NCBI RefSeq assembly: GCF_032818155.1
Contig: NZ_CP102589.1
Location: 482,001 to 546,000, forward strand
Direction: 5' to 3'
Source: Niallia taxi
GTDB taxonomy: Bacteria > Bacillota > Bacilli > Bacillales > Cytobacillaceae
DNA: 64,000 bases
Shown here: one piece after another, positions 44,039 through 53,071 of the stretch
Numbering within the stretch: position 1 is the first letter of the stretch
Layout: each line of letters opens with the position of its first letter
Notes under the pieces: model-generated
What the model was told of the DNA's origin: nothing
What the model saw: the letters and a program-made list of their open reading frames with translations, nothing else
The model's database searches: none
Translations under genes and position numbers: made by a program

Positions 44039-45755
44039 AATCATCTAATGTAGATAAATCGCCAGTAGGCAGTCCAAGTTCCCATGCCTTTAAGACACGG
44101 CGCATAATTTTGCCACTTCTTGTTTTAGGTATTTTCTGACAGTATTCAATTTCTCTTGGAGCAGAGTGTGCGGCTAAGCCTGTTTTAACAAACTGCCGAA
44201 TTTCTTCCTTGAGCTGATCAGATTCTGTATAACCATCATTAAGAGCTATAAAAGCCTTGATAATCTCTCCTCTAATAGGGTCTGGTTTGCCGATAACACC
44301 TGCTTCTGCAACAGCTGGATGTTCGATCAGCTTACTTTCAACTTCAAAAGGTCCGACTCTTTCTCCAGCGGTCATGATAACATCGTCAACACGGCCTTGA
44401 AACCAGAAATACCCTTCTTCATCAATATAAGCACTGTCACCCGAAACATACCAATCAGAGAAAGGAAAATAGCTGTCATACTTTTCTTGGTTATTCCAGA
44501 TTGTATGCATTAGGGATGGCCAGCCTTTTTTTATGGCCAAGTTGCCCATCTGGTTAGGTGGAAGGATATTTCCCTCATCATCAAGGATGGCCGCCTCAAC
44601 ACCAGGAAGTGGTTTGCCCATTGATCCAAGCCTTAACTCCATGCATGGATAATTGCATATAAGCTGTGCGCCAGTCTCTGTCATCCACCATGTATCATGG
44701 ATTCTTTTCTTGAAGGATTCCTGCCCCCAGCGGATAACCTCTGGATTTAACGGTTCGCCTACACTTAATACATGTCGCAAAGAGTTGAGATTATGGCTTT
44801 TTAAGGCAGGTTCCCCTGCAGCCATGAGCATTCTGAAGGAGGTAGGTGCACTGTACCATACAGTAACGCCGAAAGACTCAATCGTCTTGTACCAGCCTTC
44901 AGGACTAAACCTGCCCCCAGCTACAATATTTGTTGTACCAGTCAGCCAAGGTCCGAAGATGCCATATGAAGTGCCTGTTACCCAGCCTGGGTCAGCTGTG
45001 CACCAGTAAATATCGTCTTCCTGTAAATCAAGAACCCATTTCGCTGACTGATAATGCTGAATCATGGCATTATGAACATGCAGTACCCCTTTAGGCTTTC
45101 CTGTTGAACCAGAAGTGTAATGAAGAATCAAACCATCTGTTCTTTCCACCCATTCGATATCAAGTTGAGCAGAGGCATCCTGAAAATGCTTTTGAAAGTC
45201 AACATACTGGCCTTTTTCCTCAATGTTCTCCCCAATGAGGAAGATCGTCTCTAGAGCAGGAAGGTCCTGAACAGGCACTCTTTCCAATAATTCTGGTGTT
45301 GTAATGAGAACTTTAGCAGAGCTGTCGTAGAGACGATCTCTGACCGCATCCTCCATAAAGGCTTCGAATAAAGGCCCGACAATGGCTCCGATTTTAATTA
45401 CACCTAATAAAGCAAAATAAAGCTCAGGTGAGCGGGGCATAAATATGAATACTCGGTCTCCTTTTTTGACATCCGCCTTCATTCTTAATACATTGCCAGC
45501 CTTATTTGTCATTTGTTTTAAATCGTTAAATGTATAGGTTTCATTTCTTGTGCTGCTGAGATAACACAGGGCTGCTTTATCCTTCTTTGAACCTTCTGCG
45601 TGTCGGTCGACCGCTTCATAAGCCAAGTTGACTTTTCCTGTTGTATGCCATGAAAAATGCTCTTCTGCTTGGTCCCATTGAAACTTTTCATACATCTCTT
45701 CATAGTTTTGGAGGTTATAATTGCCCTCAACAGGTGGAAACGCTTCCATTTTCAT
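44037..45755 (-). CDS. acsA: Acetyl-CoA synthetase AcsA
   Basis: The 572-residue enzyme activates acetate to acetyl-CoA through acetyl-AMP. Motifs are the AMP-binding P-loop LHYTSGSTGKPKG, WMTETG, the hinge region VSGDSAYIDEEGYFWFQGR.DD, and the C-terminal Lys in KTRSGKIMRR, which is acetylated to switch the enzyme off in B. subtilis. The length equals B. subtilis AcsA when starting at the second in-frame ATG (45755). The first ATG (45767) lies directly against AGGAAGG. The divergent acuABC operon of B. subtilis is absent here. Confidence 0.95.
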   Translation of the reverse strand: MKMEAFPPVEGNYNLQNYEEMYEKFQWDQAEEHFSWHTTGKVNLAYEAVDRHAEGSKKDKAALCYLSSTRNETYTFNDLKQMTNKAGNVLRMKADVKKGDRVFIFMPRSPELYFALLGVIKIGAIVGPLFEAFMEDAVRDRLYDSSAKVLITTPELLERVPVQDLPALETIFLIGENIEEKGQYVDFQKHFQDASAQLDIEWVERTDGLILHYTSGSTGKPKGVLHVHNAMIQHYQSAKWVLDLQEDDIYWCTADPGWVTGTSYGIFGPWLTGTTNIVAGGRFSPEGWYKTIESFGVTVWYSAPTSFRMLMAAGEPALKSHNLNSLRHVLSVGEPLNPEVIRWGQESFKKRIHDTWWMTETGAQLICNYPCMELRLGSMGKPLPGVEAAILDDEGNILPPNQMGNLAIKKGWPSLMHTIWNNQEKYDSYFPFSDWYVSGDSAYIDEEGYFWFQGRVDDVIMTAGERVGPFEVESKLIEHPAVAEAGVIGKPDPIRGEIIKAFIALNDGYTESDQLKEEIRQFVKTGLAAHSAPREIEYCQKIPKTRSGKIMRRVLKAWELGLPTGDLSTLDD

Positions 45756-45829
45756 CGGATAAATCATCCTTCCTCACATAGTTTACGGAATCTCTAACTG
45801 TCAAAAAACCATATACACAATTCTAATGA

Positions 45830-45887
45830 TGAAAACGCTTTATTATGACTATTTTACATAAAATAGCGAAAACGAAACAAAAGTCAA
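45830..45887 (-). promoter_or_regulatory. acsA promoter with downstream cre-like site
   Basis: On the minus strand TTGACT (45887-45882), a 16-base spacer and TATTTT (45865-45860) form a promoter. TGAAAACGCTTTAT (plus-strand 45830-45843) matches cre at 13 of 14 positions and would lie at about +10 to +23, where CcpA acts as a roadblock. Confidence 0.6.
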
Positions 45888-45995
45888 ATTAACTAGTTTG
45901 TGTATTTTTTTAGCATAAAAGTAAACAATGATAGTAATCACAATAACATTTAAGGAGTATAGCAGCGGCTGAAATTTAAAAATGGAGGAATACAT

Positions 45996-46991
45996 ATGAA
46001 ATCGACTCCCTCAATTACTTCATCTGAAATAGGCATACTTTGGATGAGTTATCAACAAAAAACAATGGTAATGAGGTTTTTAGAATACTTTATTGAACAA
46101 GCAGAGGATCCAAAAGCAAAAGACATAATGACTGACTTACTTAAGGAAATAACGCCTTATGTTAAAAAAATACAAAAAATTTACGAAAAAGAGAATGTGC
46201 CAGTTCCAGTTGGGTTTACAAGTAAAGATGTGAATTTAAAAGCACCAAAGCTGTTTGATAATGGGTTTGACATTATGTTTATCAGGCTTATTAAAGAGAT
46301 TAGCATGGGCATGCATACACTTAACTTAACGATGGCATATCGAAGTGACATTATGGTGCTTTTTAGGGAATTGACAATCATAACTCAAAAGTACTATGAC
46401 CGTTGTAACACATATCTGCTTGAAAAAGGATTGCTTCCACGCGCACCGTATGTTGCGGTTGAGGAGGGAGTAGAATTTGCAGAGGAGAAAGGTTATTTAA
46501 ACGGGAATGATTTTTTCAGCGAGAGAAGGTCGTTAAATACAGTCGAAATCACGCATCTTTTTCATGGGGTTGAGACGAATTTAATTGGATTACAGGTGAT
46601 AAATGGATTTTCACAATGCGCAGAAGAAAAGGAAGTAAGTAATTATTTTGCCAAGGGAGGGGAGCTAGCAAAGGAAATTGCCACAGGCTTAGGAGATATT
46701 ATTTTAAAGAATGATACACAGCTTCCTGGCTTTTCAGGAGGAAATGTGACAGCATCTACCATTCCTCCGTTCTCTGATAAGATGATGATGTATTGTATCA
46801 GTTTATTTTGCAGTTTTTCCTTGGGAGGAAATTCGCTCGGAACAGCCTTTAGCTTAAGAAATGATTTACCGGCAAAGTTCTCGATTATCATGAAGGATGT
46901 CTTTGAGTATGCACATGAAGGTGCAAGGCTGATGATTAAGCATGGATGGATGGAAGAGCCACCGCAGACTATTAAAATGAAAGCGAAATAA
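45996..46991 (+). CDS. DUF3231 protein with two domains
   Basis: The 331-residue protein is two similar helical bundles of about 165 residues. Each starts with a SSEIG.LW or NTVEITHLFHG-type segment, and each has a PVPVGFTSKDVNL or QLPGFSGGNVTAS-like loop. This is the DUF3231 pattern found in Bacillus, some of them near spore coat (CotF-like) proteins. The molecular role is unknown. AATGGAGG precedes the ATG. Confidence 0.8.
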   Translation: MKSTPSITSSEIGILWMSYQQKTMVMRFLEYFIEQAEDPKAKDIMTDLLKEITPYVKKIQKIYEKENVPVPVGFTSKDVNLKAPKLFDNGFDIMFIRLIKEISMGMHTLNLTMAYRSDIMVLFRELTIITQKYYDRCNTYLLEKGLLPRAPYVAVEEGVEFAEEKGYLNGNDFFSERRSLNTVEITHLFHGVETNLIGLQVINGFSQCAEEKEVSNYFAKGGELAKEIATGLGDIILKNDTQLPGFSGGNVTASTIPPFSDKMMMYCISLFCSFSLGGNSLGTAFSLRNDLPAKFSIIMKDVFEYAHEGARLMIKHGWMEEPPQTIKMKAK

Positions 46992-47002
46992 GTATAACGA
47001 CT

Positions 47003-47042
47003 AAGCGGGTAGCTAGGTATTTCCTAGTTGCCCGCTTTTGTT
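47003..47042 (+). terminator. Terminator of the DUF3231 gene
   Basis: AAGCGGG with CCCGCTT, plus inner CTAGG/CCTAG pairs, followed by TTTTG. Confidence 0.85.
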
Positions 47043-47156
47043 GAATATTTAAATTCAAATAATCTGTTTGTTGCCGTCATAGTTAACTTTTAAGAGGTTT
47101 TTTTATTTTCGAATTTTACTAAAAGTGAAGCTATATGTCGAAAAGGACCAGAGGAT

Positions 47157-47172
47157 TGTTTCACATGAAACA
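47157..47172. promoter_or_regulatory. parS-like palindrome
   Basis: TGTTTCACATGAAACA differs from the parS form TGTTTCACGTGAAACA at one central base. See the finding for its limits. Confidence 0.35.
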
Positions 47173-47176
47173 AAAA

Positions 47177-47207
47177 AAGAGCAAGCGTCAAAGGACAGCT
47201 TGCTCTT
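47177..47207 (-). terminator. guaC terminator
   Basis: AAGAGCAAGC pairs with GCTTGCTCTT. On the minus strand TTTTTTTG follows. Confidence 0.93.
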
Positions 47208-47213
47208 GCCTTA

Positions 47214-48197
47214 TTAATATACTTTATCACCATTAAAAATGGAGTTTTTCACAATTACGTAATCAACATTACGGATGGCATCAAGCTTTTTACCGCCAGC
47301 ATATGAAATAGAAGATTGTAAGTCCTGCTCCATTTCAATTAATGTATCTTGTAGGGAGCCTTTATGCTCTACAAACATTTTTTTGCCTTCTACGTTTTTT
47401 CTTTCTCCCTTTTGGAATTCAGACGCAGAACCAAAATATTCCTTGAATAGTTTTCCGTCTTTTTCAAATGTTTCCCCAGGAGATTCCTCATGTCCAGCGA
47501 ATAGGGAACCAACCATTACCATAGAAGCACCGAAGCGAACAGATTTAGCGATATCTCCATGTGTGCGAATACCACCATCTGCAATAATAGGCTTGCTTGC
47601 AGCCTTTGCACACCAACGAAGTGCAGCAAGCTGCCAACCGCCTGTTCCAAAGCCAGTTTTAATTTTTGTGATACACACTTTACCTGGTCCAATACCGACC
47701 TTAGTTGCATCAGCCCCAGCATTCTCAAGCTCTCTGACAGCTTCAGGTGTACCTACATTACCAGCAATAACAAAGCTTGCAGGCAAATGTTGTTTAATAT
47801 GCTTGATCATTCTGATTACGGCGTTAGAGTGGCCGTGTGCAATATCAATTGTAATGAATTCTGGGATCAGGTTCAATGAAGCAAGCTCCTCAACAAAACC
47901 ATATTCCTCTTCTTTAACGCCTACACTAATAGAGGCAATAAACCCTTTACCTTGCATCTCTTGAATAAATGCTTTTCTTGTTTCTGGTTGGAAGCGATGC
48001 ATAATATAAAAATATCCATTTTCTGCTAAGTACGCAGCAACCTTTTCATCTATGATTGTCTGCATATTTGCAGGAACAACTGGCAATCTAAAAGAATGTC
48101 CGCCCAATGTTACAGTTGTATCACATTCTGAACGGCTTTCTACGATGCATTTTGCGGGAATTAGCTGTATATCTTCGTAATCAAATACGTTATCCAT
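47214..48197 (-). CDS. guaC: GMP reductase
   Basis: The 327-residue enzyme reduces GMP to IMP with NADPH and loss of ammonia, part of purine salvage. It is the IMPDH/GMPR barrel with [36 protein letters not shown], the catalytic Cys in GKVCITK, and [19 protein letters not shown]. The absence of CBS domains and the length mark it as GuaC rather than GuaB. It is monocistronic with a strong terminator. Confidence 0.95.
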   Translation of the reverse strand: MDNVFDYEDIQLIPAKCIVESRSECDTTVTLGGHSFRLPVVPANMQTIIDEKVAAYLAENGYFYIMHRFQPETRKAFIQEMQGKGFIASISVGVKEEEYGFVEELASLNLIPEFITIDIAHGHSNAVIRMIKHIKQHLPASFVIAGNVGTPEAVRELENAGADATKVGIGPGKVCITKIKTGFGTGGWQLAALRWCAKAASKPIIADGGIRTHGDIAKSVRFGASMVMVGSLFAGHEESPGETFEKDGKLFKEYFGSASEFQKGERKNVEGKKMFVEHKGSLQDTLIEMEQDLQSSISYAGGKKLDAIRNVDYVIVKNSIFNGDKVY

Positions 48198-48406
48198 GTT
48201 TTACACTCCTAAATACGAATATTTTATAATGTTTATTTAAAATTGTTCGTCCATAAGGTACTTTAACTCATTTTTATCAGTATGTCAAAGTTTTTTGATA
48301 ATTATGTAGACATATATTTTGTTCTAGCTTGTATCCCAATGAATACAATATATTGGAGAATGCCTTTTAGAAGGGAGTCCTTGTCATAAATTGACGAAAC
48401 TGGGAT

Positions 48407-48420
48407 ATTTCCCGGGAAAA
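48407..48420. promoter_or_regulatory. Noc-binding-site-like palindrome
   Basis: ATTTCCCGGGAAAA matches the Noc (nucleoid occlusion) consensus ATTTCCCGGGAAAT at 13 of 14 positions. It is in the intergenic region before the DUF975 gene. Confidence 0.5.
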
Positions 48421-48478
48421 TCATATACAATTATGTAATAAATTGTTACAATTTATCTTTTAAGGAGGAGTTAACTAA

Positions 48479-49141
48479 ATGAAAATATTAAGCTTGAAAA
48501 GAGAAGCGTTAAATGCGTTAAGAGGCAATTGGGTAGCTTCTGTACTGCTTACTTTAATTGTGTTTGCTATAAGTGGTTTAGTTCCACTTTTTTTTGAAGT
48601 TCCGCTAAGCGGAGGGGTTGAGGCATGGCTTTTACAGGATACAACCCCAATAGGAGCTACTTTAGTAAGTACACTTATTTCGCTGCTGCTTATTCCACTT
48701 TCTATTGCATCGATTTGGTTTTTTATAGATTTACTGCGTGGAAATGGACCAAAGATCGCGGATGTTTTTAATCCTTATAAGGATTTAGGGCTTGGCTTAA
48801 AGATTATTGGAATATCCATTATGCAAAGCATTTTCTTGTTTTTATGGTTTTTGCTATTATTCGTCCCTGGTGTTATTAAATCGATTGCATATTCACAAAC
48901 ATTTTATTTACTGAAGGATCATCCTGAATACTCAACATTTGAAGCTATAACAGAAAGTCGTAAACGTATGGTTGGGCTTAAATGGAAGTATTTCCTGCTT
49001 TGTCTTAGCTTCATTGGCTGGGGCTTGCTGGCCATGATTACTTTCGGAATCGGACTTCTTTGGCTTATGCCGTATATGAGCACAACTTTTAGTGCTTTTT
49101 ATGATAATCATATTGCTGATAAGAAAAATGAATTAGAATAA
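48479..49141 (+). CDS. DUF975 membrane protein
   Basis: The 220-residue protein has an N-terminal LKREALNALRGNW helix typical of DUF975, then about five hydrophobic segments, including IIGISIMQSIFLFLWFLLLFVPGVI and the family motif IAYSQTFYLLKDHPE. ITESRKRMVGLKWKYF follows. The function is not known. AAGGAGGAG precedes the ATG. Confidence 0.85.
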   Translation: MKILSLKREALNALRGNWVASVLLTLIVFAISGLVPLFFEVPLSGGVEAWLLQDTTPIGATLVSTLISLLLIPLSIASIWFFIDLLRGNGPKIADVFNPYKDLGLGLKIIGISIMQSIFLFLWFLLLFVPGVIKSIAYSQTFYLLKDHPEYSTFEAITESRKRMVGLKWKYFLLCLSFIGWGLLAMITFGIGLLWLMPYMSTTFSAFYDNHIADKKNELE

Positions 49142-49146
49142 GAAGC

Positions 49147-49188
49147 AAAAAAGGAAAAGGCATGGAACGCCTTTTCCTTTTTTATTTG
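49147..49188. terminator. Bidirectional terminator
   Basis: AAAAAGGAAAAGGC pairs with GCCTTTTCCTTTTT, with T- and A-runs on both sides, between convergent genes. Confidence 0.92.
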
Positions 49189-49189
49189 T

Positions 49190-50197
49190 TCAATCTTTAA
49201 TAAGCAGATAAATGAAATATGGTGCGCCAAGACAGGAGACAACAAGTCCTACAGGTATTTCTGTTGTTGCCATTAAGTTTTTTCCTATCGTGTCGGCAGT
49301 TAGCAGCAAAAATGCTCCTATTAAAGCTGCGACTGGAAGGAGGGCTTGGTGTCTTGGACCGATAATTCTTCTTGCAAGATGTGGAGCTATTAAACCTAGA
49401 AAGGAAATTCCCCCACCAACTGATACACAAGCTCCAGCGAGAGCAACTGATATAAACAGAAGGATGCCTCTTTCTTTTTCAATGGGAACTCCAAGTCCAG
49501 CTGCTGTATTTTCGCCTAGCTGCAATAAATTTAGCTTATGTGATTTATAAAGGGCTATTGGAACAAAAATGCAAATCCAAGGGAGCACTGCAAAAACATA
49601 ATCCCAGCTGGCACTCCAAATGCTTCCTGTAATCCAAATGGTTGCTTGTGTGAAATCTCTTGGATCCATCATTAGCTGGAATATAACTATTAAAGCAGCA
49701 AATGCAGAGTTGATACCGATTCCGACTAGTACAAGGCGCACTGGCGAGACGCCGTCCTTCCATGCGATTACATATATAAGACCAGCAGCAATTAATGCGC
49801 CAAGCAGTGCAGAAAAGGGCATAAAAAAAACAGATGCAACCCCTGTGCTAAAGGAGCTTCCTTGGAAGAAGAATATATATAAAATTACAGCGAAGCCAGC
49901 TCCGGCATTTATGCCAATAATGCCTGGATCTGCCAGGGCGTTACGAGAGACGCTTTGCAGGATTGCCCCGGCAATAGCCATACCTATCCCAATTAAAAGG
50001 GCAATAACCATCCGAGGCAACCTGAAATTGTACAATATGTTTGTACTTTGTGGTGTTCCGTTTCCAAGGATGGTCTGCACCACCTCAGCCGGTGAAATTT
50101 TAATAATACCCAAATTCAGGCTGAGGAAGAAAACAAGAATGATGGCTACAACTAGACTTGAGATGGTTATAATAAAGCGTTTTGGTTGTGACATCAT
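49190..50197 (-). CDS. Iron-siderophore ABC transporter permease (FecCD family), second
   Basis: The 335-residue protein has about ten helices and the FecCD/BtuC motifs: NFRLPRMVIALLIGIGMAIAGAILQ, NALADPGIIGINAGAGF, GISFLGLIAPHLARRIIG. It overlaps the upstream permease gene by four bases (ATGA), which indicates translational coupling and a heterodimeric permease. No ATPase gene is in this cluster, so a shared ATPase (as YusV in B. subtilis) is likely. Confidence 0.93.
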   Translation of the reverse strand: MMSQPKRFIITISSLVVAIILVFFLSLNLGIIKISPAEVVQTILGNGTPQSTNILYNFRLPRMVIALLIGIGMAIAGAILQSVSRNALADPGIIGINAGAGFAVILYIFFFQGSSFSTGVASVFFMPFSALLGALIAAGLIYVIAWKDGVSPVRLVLVGIGINSAFAALIVIFQLMMDPRDFTQATIWITGSIWSASWDYVFAVLPWICIFVPIALYKSHKLNLLQLGENTAAGLGVPIEKERGILLFISVALAGACVSVGGGISFLGLIAPHLARRIIGPRHQALLPVAALIGAFLLLTADTIGKNLMATTEIPVGLVVSCLGAPYFIYLLIKD

Positions 50198-51225
50198 AAT
50201 CCTCTCCCTTCACGACGGGCTAAATATAGAAAAAATGGTACGCCAATCAATGCAGTAATGGCGCCTAATGGTGTTTCAAAGGGCGGATTGACGACACGTG
50301 CGCCAACATCCGATATAACTAATAGCAGTGCACCAATGACAGCCGAACAAGGAATGATTAGTCTATAATCGGGTCCGACAATAAATCGTACTATATGAGG
50401 AATGACTAAACCGACAAAGCCGATTGTACCTCCAACAGCAACCGCTGCACCTGTTAACAGTAAAACAGCAATAGTACCAAGGAATTTGACAACTCCTGTG
50501 CGTTGTCCAAGACCTGCTGCCACATCTTCACCTAAGCTTAAAACAGTAATTGATCTGCTGATAAAAAGAGCAATAAGAATTCCCACGATTGCTGCCGGAA
50601 GCAGTAATTTGATACTTATCCATTGAACCCCGGCAACTCCGCCAGCATACCAAAAGCTTATGTCCTTTGCTATATCAAAGAAAAGAGCAATTCCAGTTGC
50701 AATCGAACTAAGCAGTGCAGTGACAGCAGAGCCTGCGAGCGCAAGCTTAATCGGTGTAAGTCCTCTTTTTGATAAGGCCCCAATAGAGAAAACTAGCATA
50801 ATGCCCAGTCCTGCACCTAAAAATGCAAGGAAAAGAAGTAGTACATTAGAAGCAGACGGGAAGAAGGCAAACCCGATTGCAATCATAAACCCTGCCCCAG
50901 CTGTCACCCCCATAATGGATGGGGAAGCAAGGGCATTTCTTGTCATCCCTTGCATGATTGCTCCTGACACTGCCAAGCATGCTCCGATTAGTGCTGCGGC
51001 AACGGCTCTTGGCCAGCGAAGGCGATGGATAATTTGATGCTGTGTAGATTGCGGGTCATAATGAAGGATACTTTGCCAAACTGTTGAAACACTGATATCA
51101 GCCGCTCCATATATAATGGATAAGCACATTGTCACAACCAAGAGGGCGAGGCCCAGAAAGATGACAGCTGCAGCTGTTTTCGGCCTATAAATATCTTTTG
51201 TCACACCCGGTTTATTTTTTTTCAT
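50194..51225 (-). CDS. Iron-siderophore ABC transporter permease (FecCD family), first
   Basis: The 343-residue protein has the same fold: RLRWPRAVAAALIGACLAVSGAIMQ, NALASPSIMGVTAGAGF and GTIGFVGLVIPHIVRFIVG. ATG 51225 begins MKKNKPGVTK before the first helix. The frame extends to 51276, but the extra residues are not plausible. The ribosome site is weak. It is divergent from the binding-protein gene across a Fur-type region. Confidence 0.9.
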   Translation of the reverse strand: MKKNKPGVTKDIYRPKTAAAVIFLGLALLVVTMCLSIIYGAADISVSTVWQSILHYDPQSTQHQIIHRLRWPRAVAAALIGACLAVSGAIMQGMTRNALASPSIMGVTAGAGFMIAIGFAFFPSASNVLLLFLAFLGAGLGIMLVFSIGALSKRGLTPIKLALAGSAVTALLSSIATGIALFFDIAKDISFWYAGGVAGVQWISIKLLLPAAIVGILIALFISRSITVLSLGEDVAAGLGQRTGVVKFLGTIAVLLLTGAAVAVGGTIGFVGLVIPHIVRFIVGPDYRLIIPCSAVIGALLLVISDVGARVVNPPFETPLGAITALIGVPFFLYLARREGRGL

Positions 51226-51372
51226 ATTGGACCAACTTTCTGACCAGAATTCAAAAATCAATTTATAATAATACAAAATTAGAACAAACTAAATGTCTTT
51301 CAGTAGCTATAAAAAACTTGTCGGATTTATAAATAAATTTTACTAGAAAATGATAAAAAAATACATAGTCTA

Positions 51373-51402
51373 TTGAAAATGATAATTGTTATCACTTATA
51401 AT
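51373..51402 (+). promoter_or_regulatory. Promoter with embedded Fur box
   Basis: TTGAAA (51373-51378), an 18-base spacer and TATAAT (51397-51402) form the promoter of the binding-protein gene. TGATAATTGTTATCA (51380-51394) fits the Fur box TGATAATNATTATCA at 13 of 14 fixed positions and fills the spacer, so iron-bound Fur should block it. Confidence 0.9.
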
Positions 51403-51431
51403 GTGATTATAAACACTCAGGAGGTACATAG

Positions 51432-52397
51432 ATGTCTAAAAAAATGACTAAATCGCTTTTATTTGCTAGTTTATTACTTGTATTTGCTATATTAGCTGCT
51501 TGCGGCAATAATAATGATTCCGATAAAAATACAGGAACAGATACAACAGAAGAAGCAAAAGACCGTACATTAAAAGATGCTATGGGACATGAAGTTAAAG
51601 TTCCAGCAGAACCAAAAGCAGTAATTGGTTCTTATTTAGAGGATGAGCTTGTTGCACTTGGTGTTACACCTGTAGCACAATGGTCTATTCGAGATGGCGA
51701 AGGCGTACAGGCTTACTTACAAGAATCGTTAAAGGATGTTCCTACAGTTGATTCTGAACTTCCATACGAGGCTGTTGCAAGCTTCAAGCCAGACTTGTTG
51801 CTGATGACTTCTGCTGCTACTGTTGAAGGTGCAAAGTATGAGCAATATTCTAATATCGCACCAACATATGTTGTTTCAGAAGAAAACAACAATGATTGGA
51901 GAAAAAGACTGGAAACAGTTGGAGAAGTACTAGGTAAAGAAGACAAAGCAAAAAAAGTCTTGGCTGATTACGATAAAAAAGCTGAAGAGGCAAAAGCTAG
52001 CATTCAGGATGCTGCAAAGGATGAATCAGCAGCAGCTATTTGGCTTGTGGGCGGACAATTGTTTATTGTTAGTGAAAATGTATCAAGTGGTGCAGTACTT
52101 TATGGTGATTTAGGTTTAACAGTGCCAGAAGTAGTAAAAGAAATTTCTAAAACTGCAACTGGTAACTGGTCTTCTATTTCCCTTGAAAAGCTTGCAGAGC
52201 TTGATGCAGACCACTTATTCCTGATTAACAGTGACGGCGACAGTGCTGAAACACTTAAAGACCCATTATGGAAAAACATTCCGGCAGTGAAAAATGGTAA
52301 TGTTTACGAATATGGCCCAAATACTAGCTGGTTATACTCTGGATCTATTGCTAATACACAAATCATGGATGATGTTGTAGAAAGCTTAACGAAATAA
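51432..52397 (+). CDS. Iron-siderophore substrate-binding lipoprotein
   Basis: The 321-residue protein has a lipobox with Cys24 (LAAC), an Asp/Thr-rich linker and a class III (FepB/FhuD-like) binding domain: DAMGHEVKVPAEPKAVIGSYLEDELVALGV-type start, FKPDLLLM and the long linking helix. The divergent pair of permeases, the Fur box and the similarity to the YfiY-YfiZ-YfhA arrangement of B. subtilis (hydroxamate-carboxylate siderophores) suggest ferric siderophore uptake. The exact siderophore is unknown. Confidence 0.9.
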   Translation: MSKKMTKSLLFASLLLVFAILAACGNNNDSDKNTGTDTTEEAKDRTLKDAMGHEVKVPAEPKAVIGSYLEDELVALGVTPVAQWSIRDGEGVQAYLQESLKDVPTVDSELPYEAVASFKPDLLLMTSAATVEGAKYEQYSNIAPTYVVSEENNNDWRKRLETVGEVLGKEDKAKKVLADYDKKAEEAKASIQDAAKDESAAAIWLVGGQLFIVSENVSSGAVLYGDLGLTVPEVVKEISKTATGNWSSISLEKLAELDADHLFLINSDGDSAETLKDPLWKNIPAVKNGNVYEYGPNTSWLYSGSIANTQIMDDVVESLTK

Positions 52398-52402
52398 TAA
52401 GG

Positions 52403-52443
52403 AAAGCACATTTCTGATTTTAGGAATGTGCTTTATTTTTTTA
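52403..52443 (+). terminator. Terminator of the binding-protein gene
   Basis: AAAGCACATT pairs with AATGTGCTTT, followed by ATTTTTTT. Confidence 0.9.
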
Positions 52444-52530
52444 TAAATAGCAAAGACCTCCAGCAAACAAAGGGATATCCAGCGTGCATATCGAAATACT
52501 AAAGATAGATAATGTCAGGAGGAGAGCCTT

Positions 52531-52974
52531 ATGAACAGAATTAATTTAATCGCATTAGGAGTGAGGAATATAGCAGACTCGTTAGCCTTTTACAAAGCTA
52601 TAGGCTTTCAAGCATCTGTAGTTGGTACAGATGAGGAGCCTGTAATTGTTTTCTTTAAGAATCAAGGCTCTAAATTGGAGCTGTTTCCTCTTGAGCTTTT
52701 GGCAAAGGATATTAATGAGGAGAATCCTCCAACTGTTACTGACGGAAAAAGCTTTCCAGGGTTTACTCTTGCATATAATGCGAAATCGGTAGAAGAGGTC
52801 GATGACATTTTTAAAAGGCTTATTGAGACAGGTGCGGAAATAGCCAAAAACCCAAGGGAGACATCATGGGGAGGGTATGGAGGCTACTTCAAGGATATAG
52901 ATGGTTATTATTGGGAAGTGGCATATGGGCCAGACTGGGAGTTTGATGAAACAGATATGCTTGTCATCAACTAA
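52531..52974 (+). CDS. VOC-superfamily (glyoxalase-like) protein
   Basis: The 147-residue protein has the paired beta-alpha-beta-beta-beta modules of the VOC fold (NLIALGVRNIADSLAFYKAIGF and the C-terminal GYGGYFKDIDGYYWEVAYGPDW). The usual N-terminal His metal ligand is not evident, so glyoxalase I activity is not supported. Resistance, dioxygenase or binding roles are all possible. AGGAGGAG precedes the ATG. Confidence 0.85.
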   Translation: MNRINLIALGVRNIADSLAFYKAIGFQASVVGTDEEPVIVFFKNQGSKLELFPLELLAKDINEENPPTVTDGKSFPGFTLAYNAKSVEEVDDIFKRLIETGAEIAKNPRETSWGGYGGYFKDIDGYYWEVAYGPDWEFDETDMLVIN

Positions 52975-52983
52975 GAAATTAGT

Positions 52984-53012
52984 GAAAGGACCATTAATAT
53001 GGTCTTTTTTGA
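52984..53012 (+). terminator. Terminator of the VOC gene
   Basis: AAGGACCAT pairs with ATGGTCTTT around TAAT, followed by TTT. Confidence 0.8.
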
Positions 53013-53071
53013 ATTGATTTTTCCTAATTGAAAGAGACTAAGGAAAAGAAATAAGTGAAGAGGTTAAATAG

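Noticed and set aside
47275..47964. 229-residue plus-strand frame opposite guaC
   Set aside because: It is a shadow of guaC, with low-complexity Ser/Pro/Ile-rich composition and no ribosome site.
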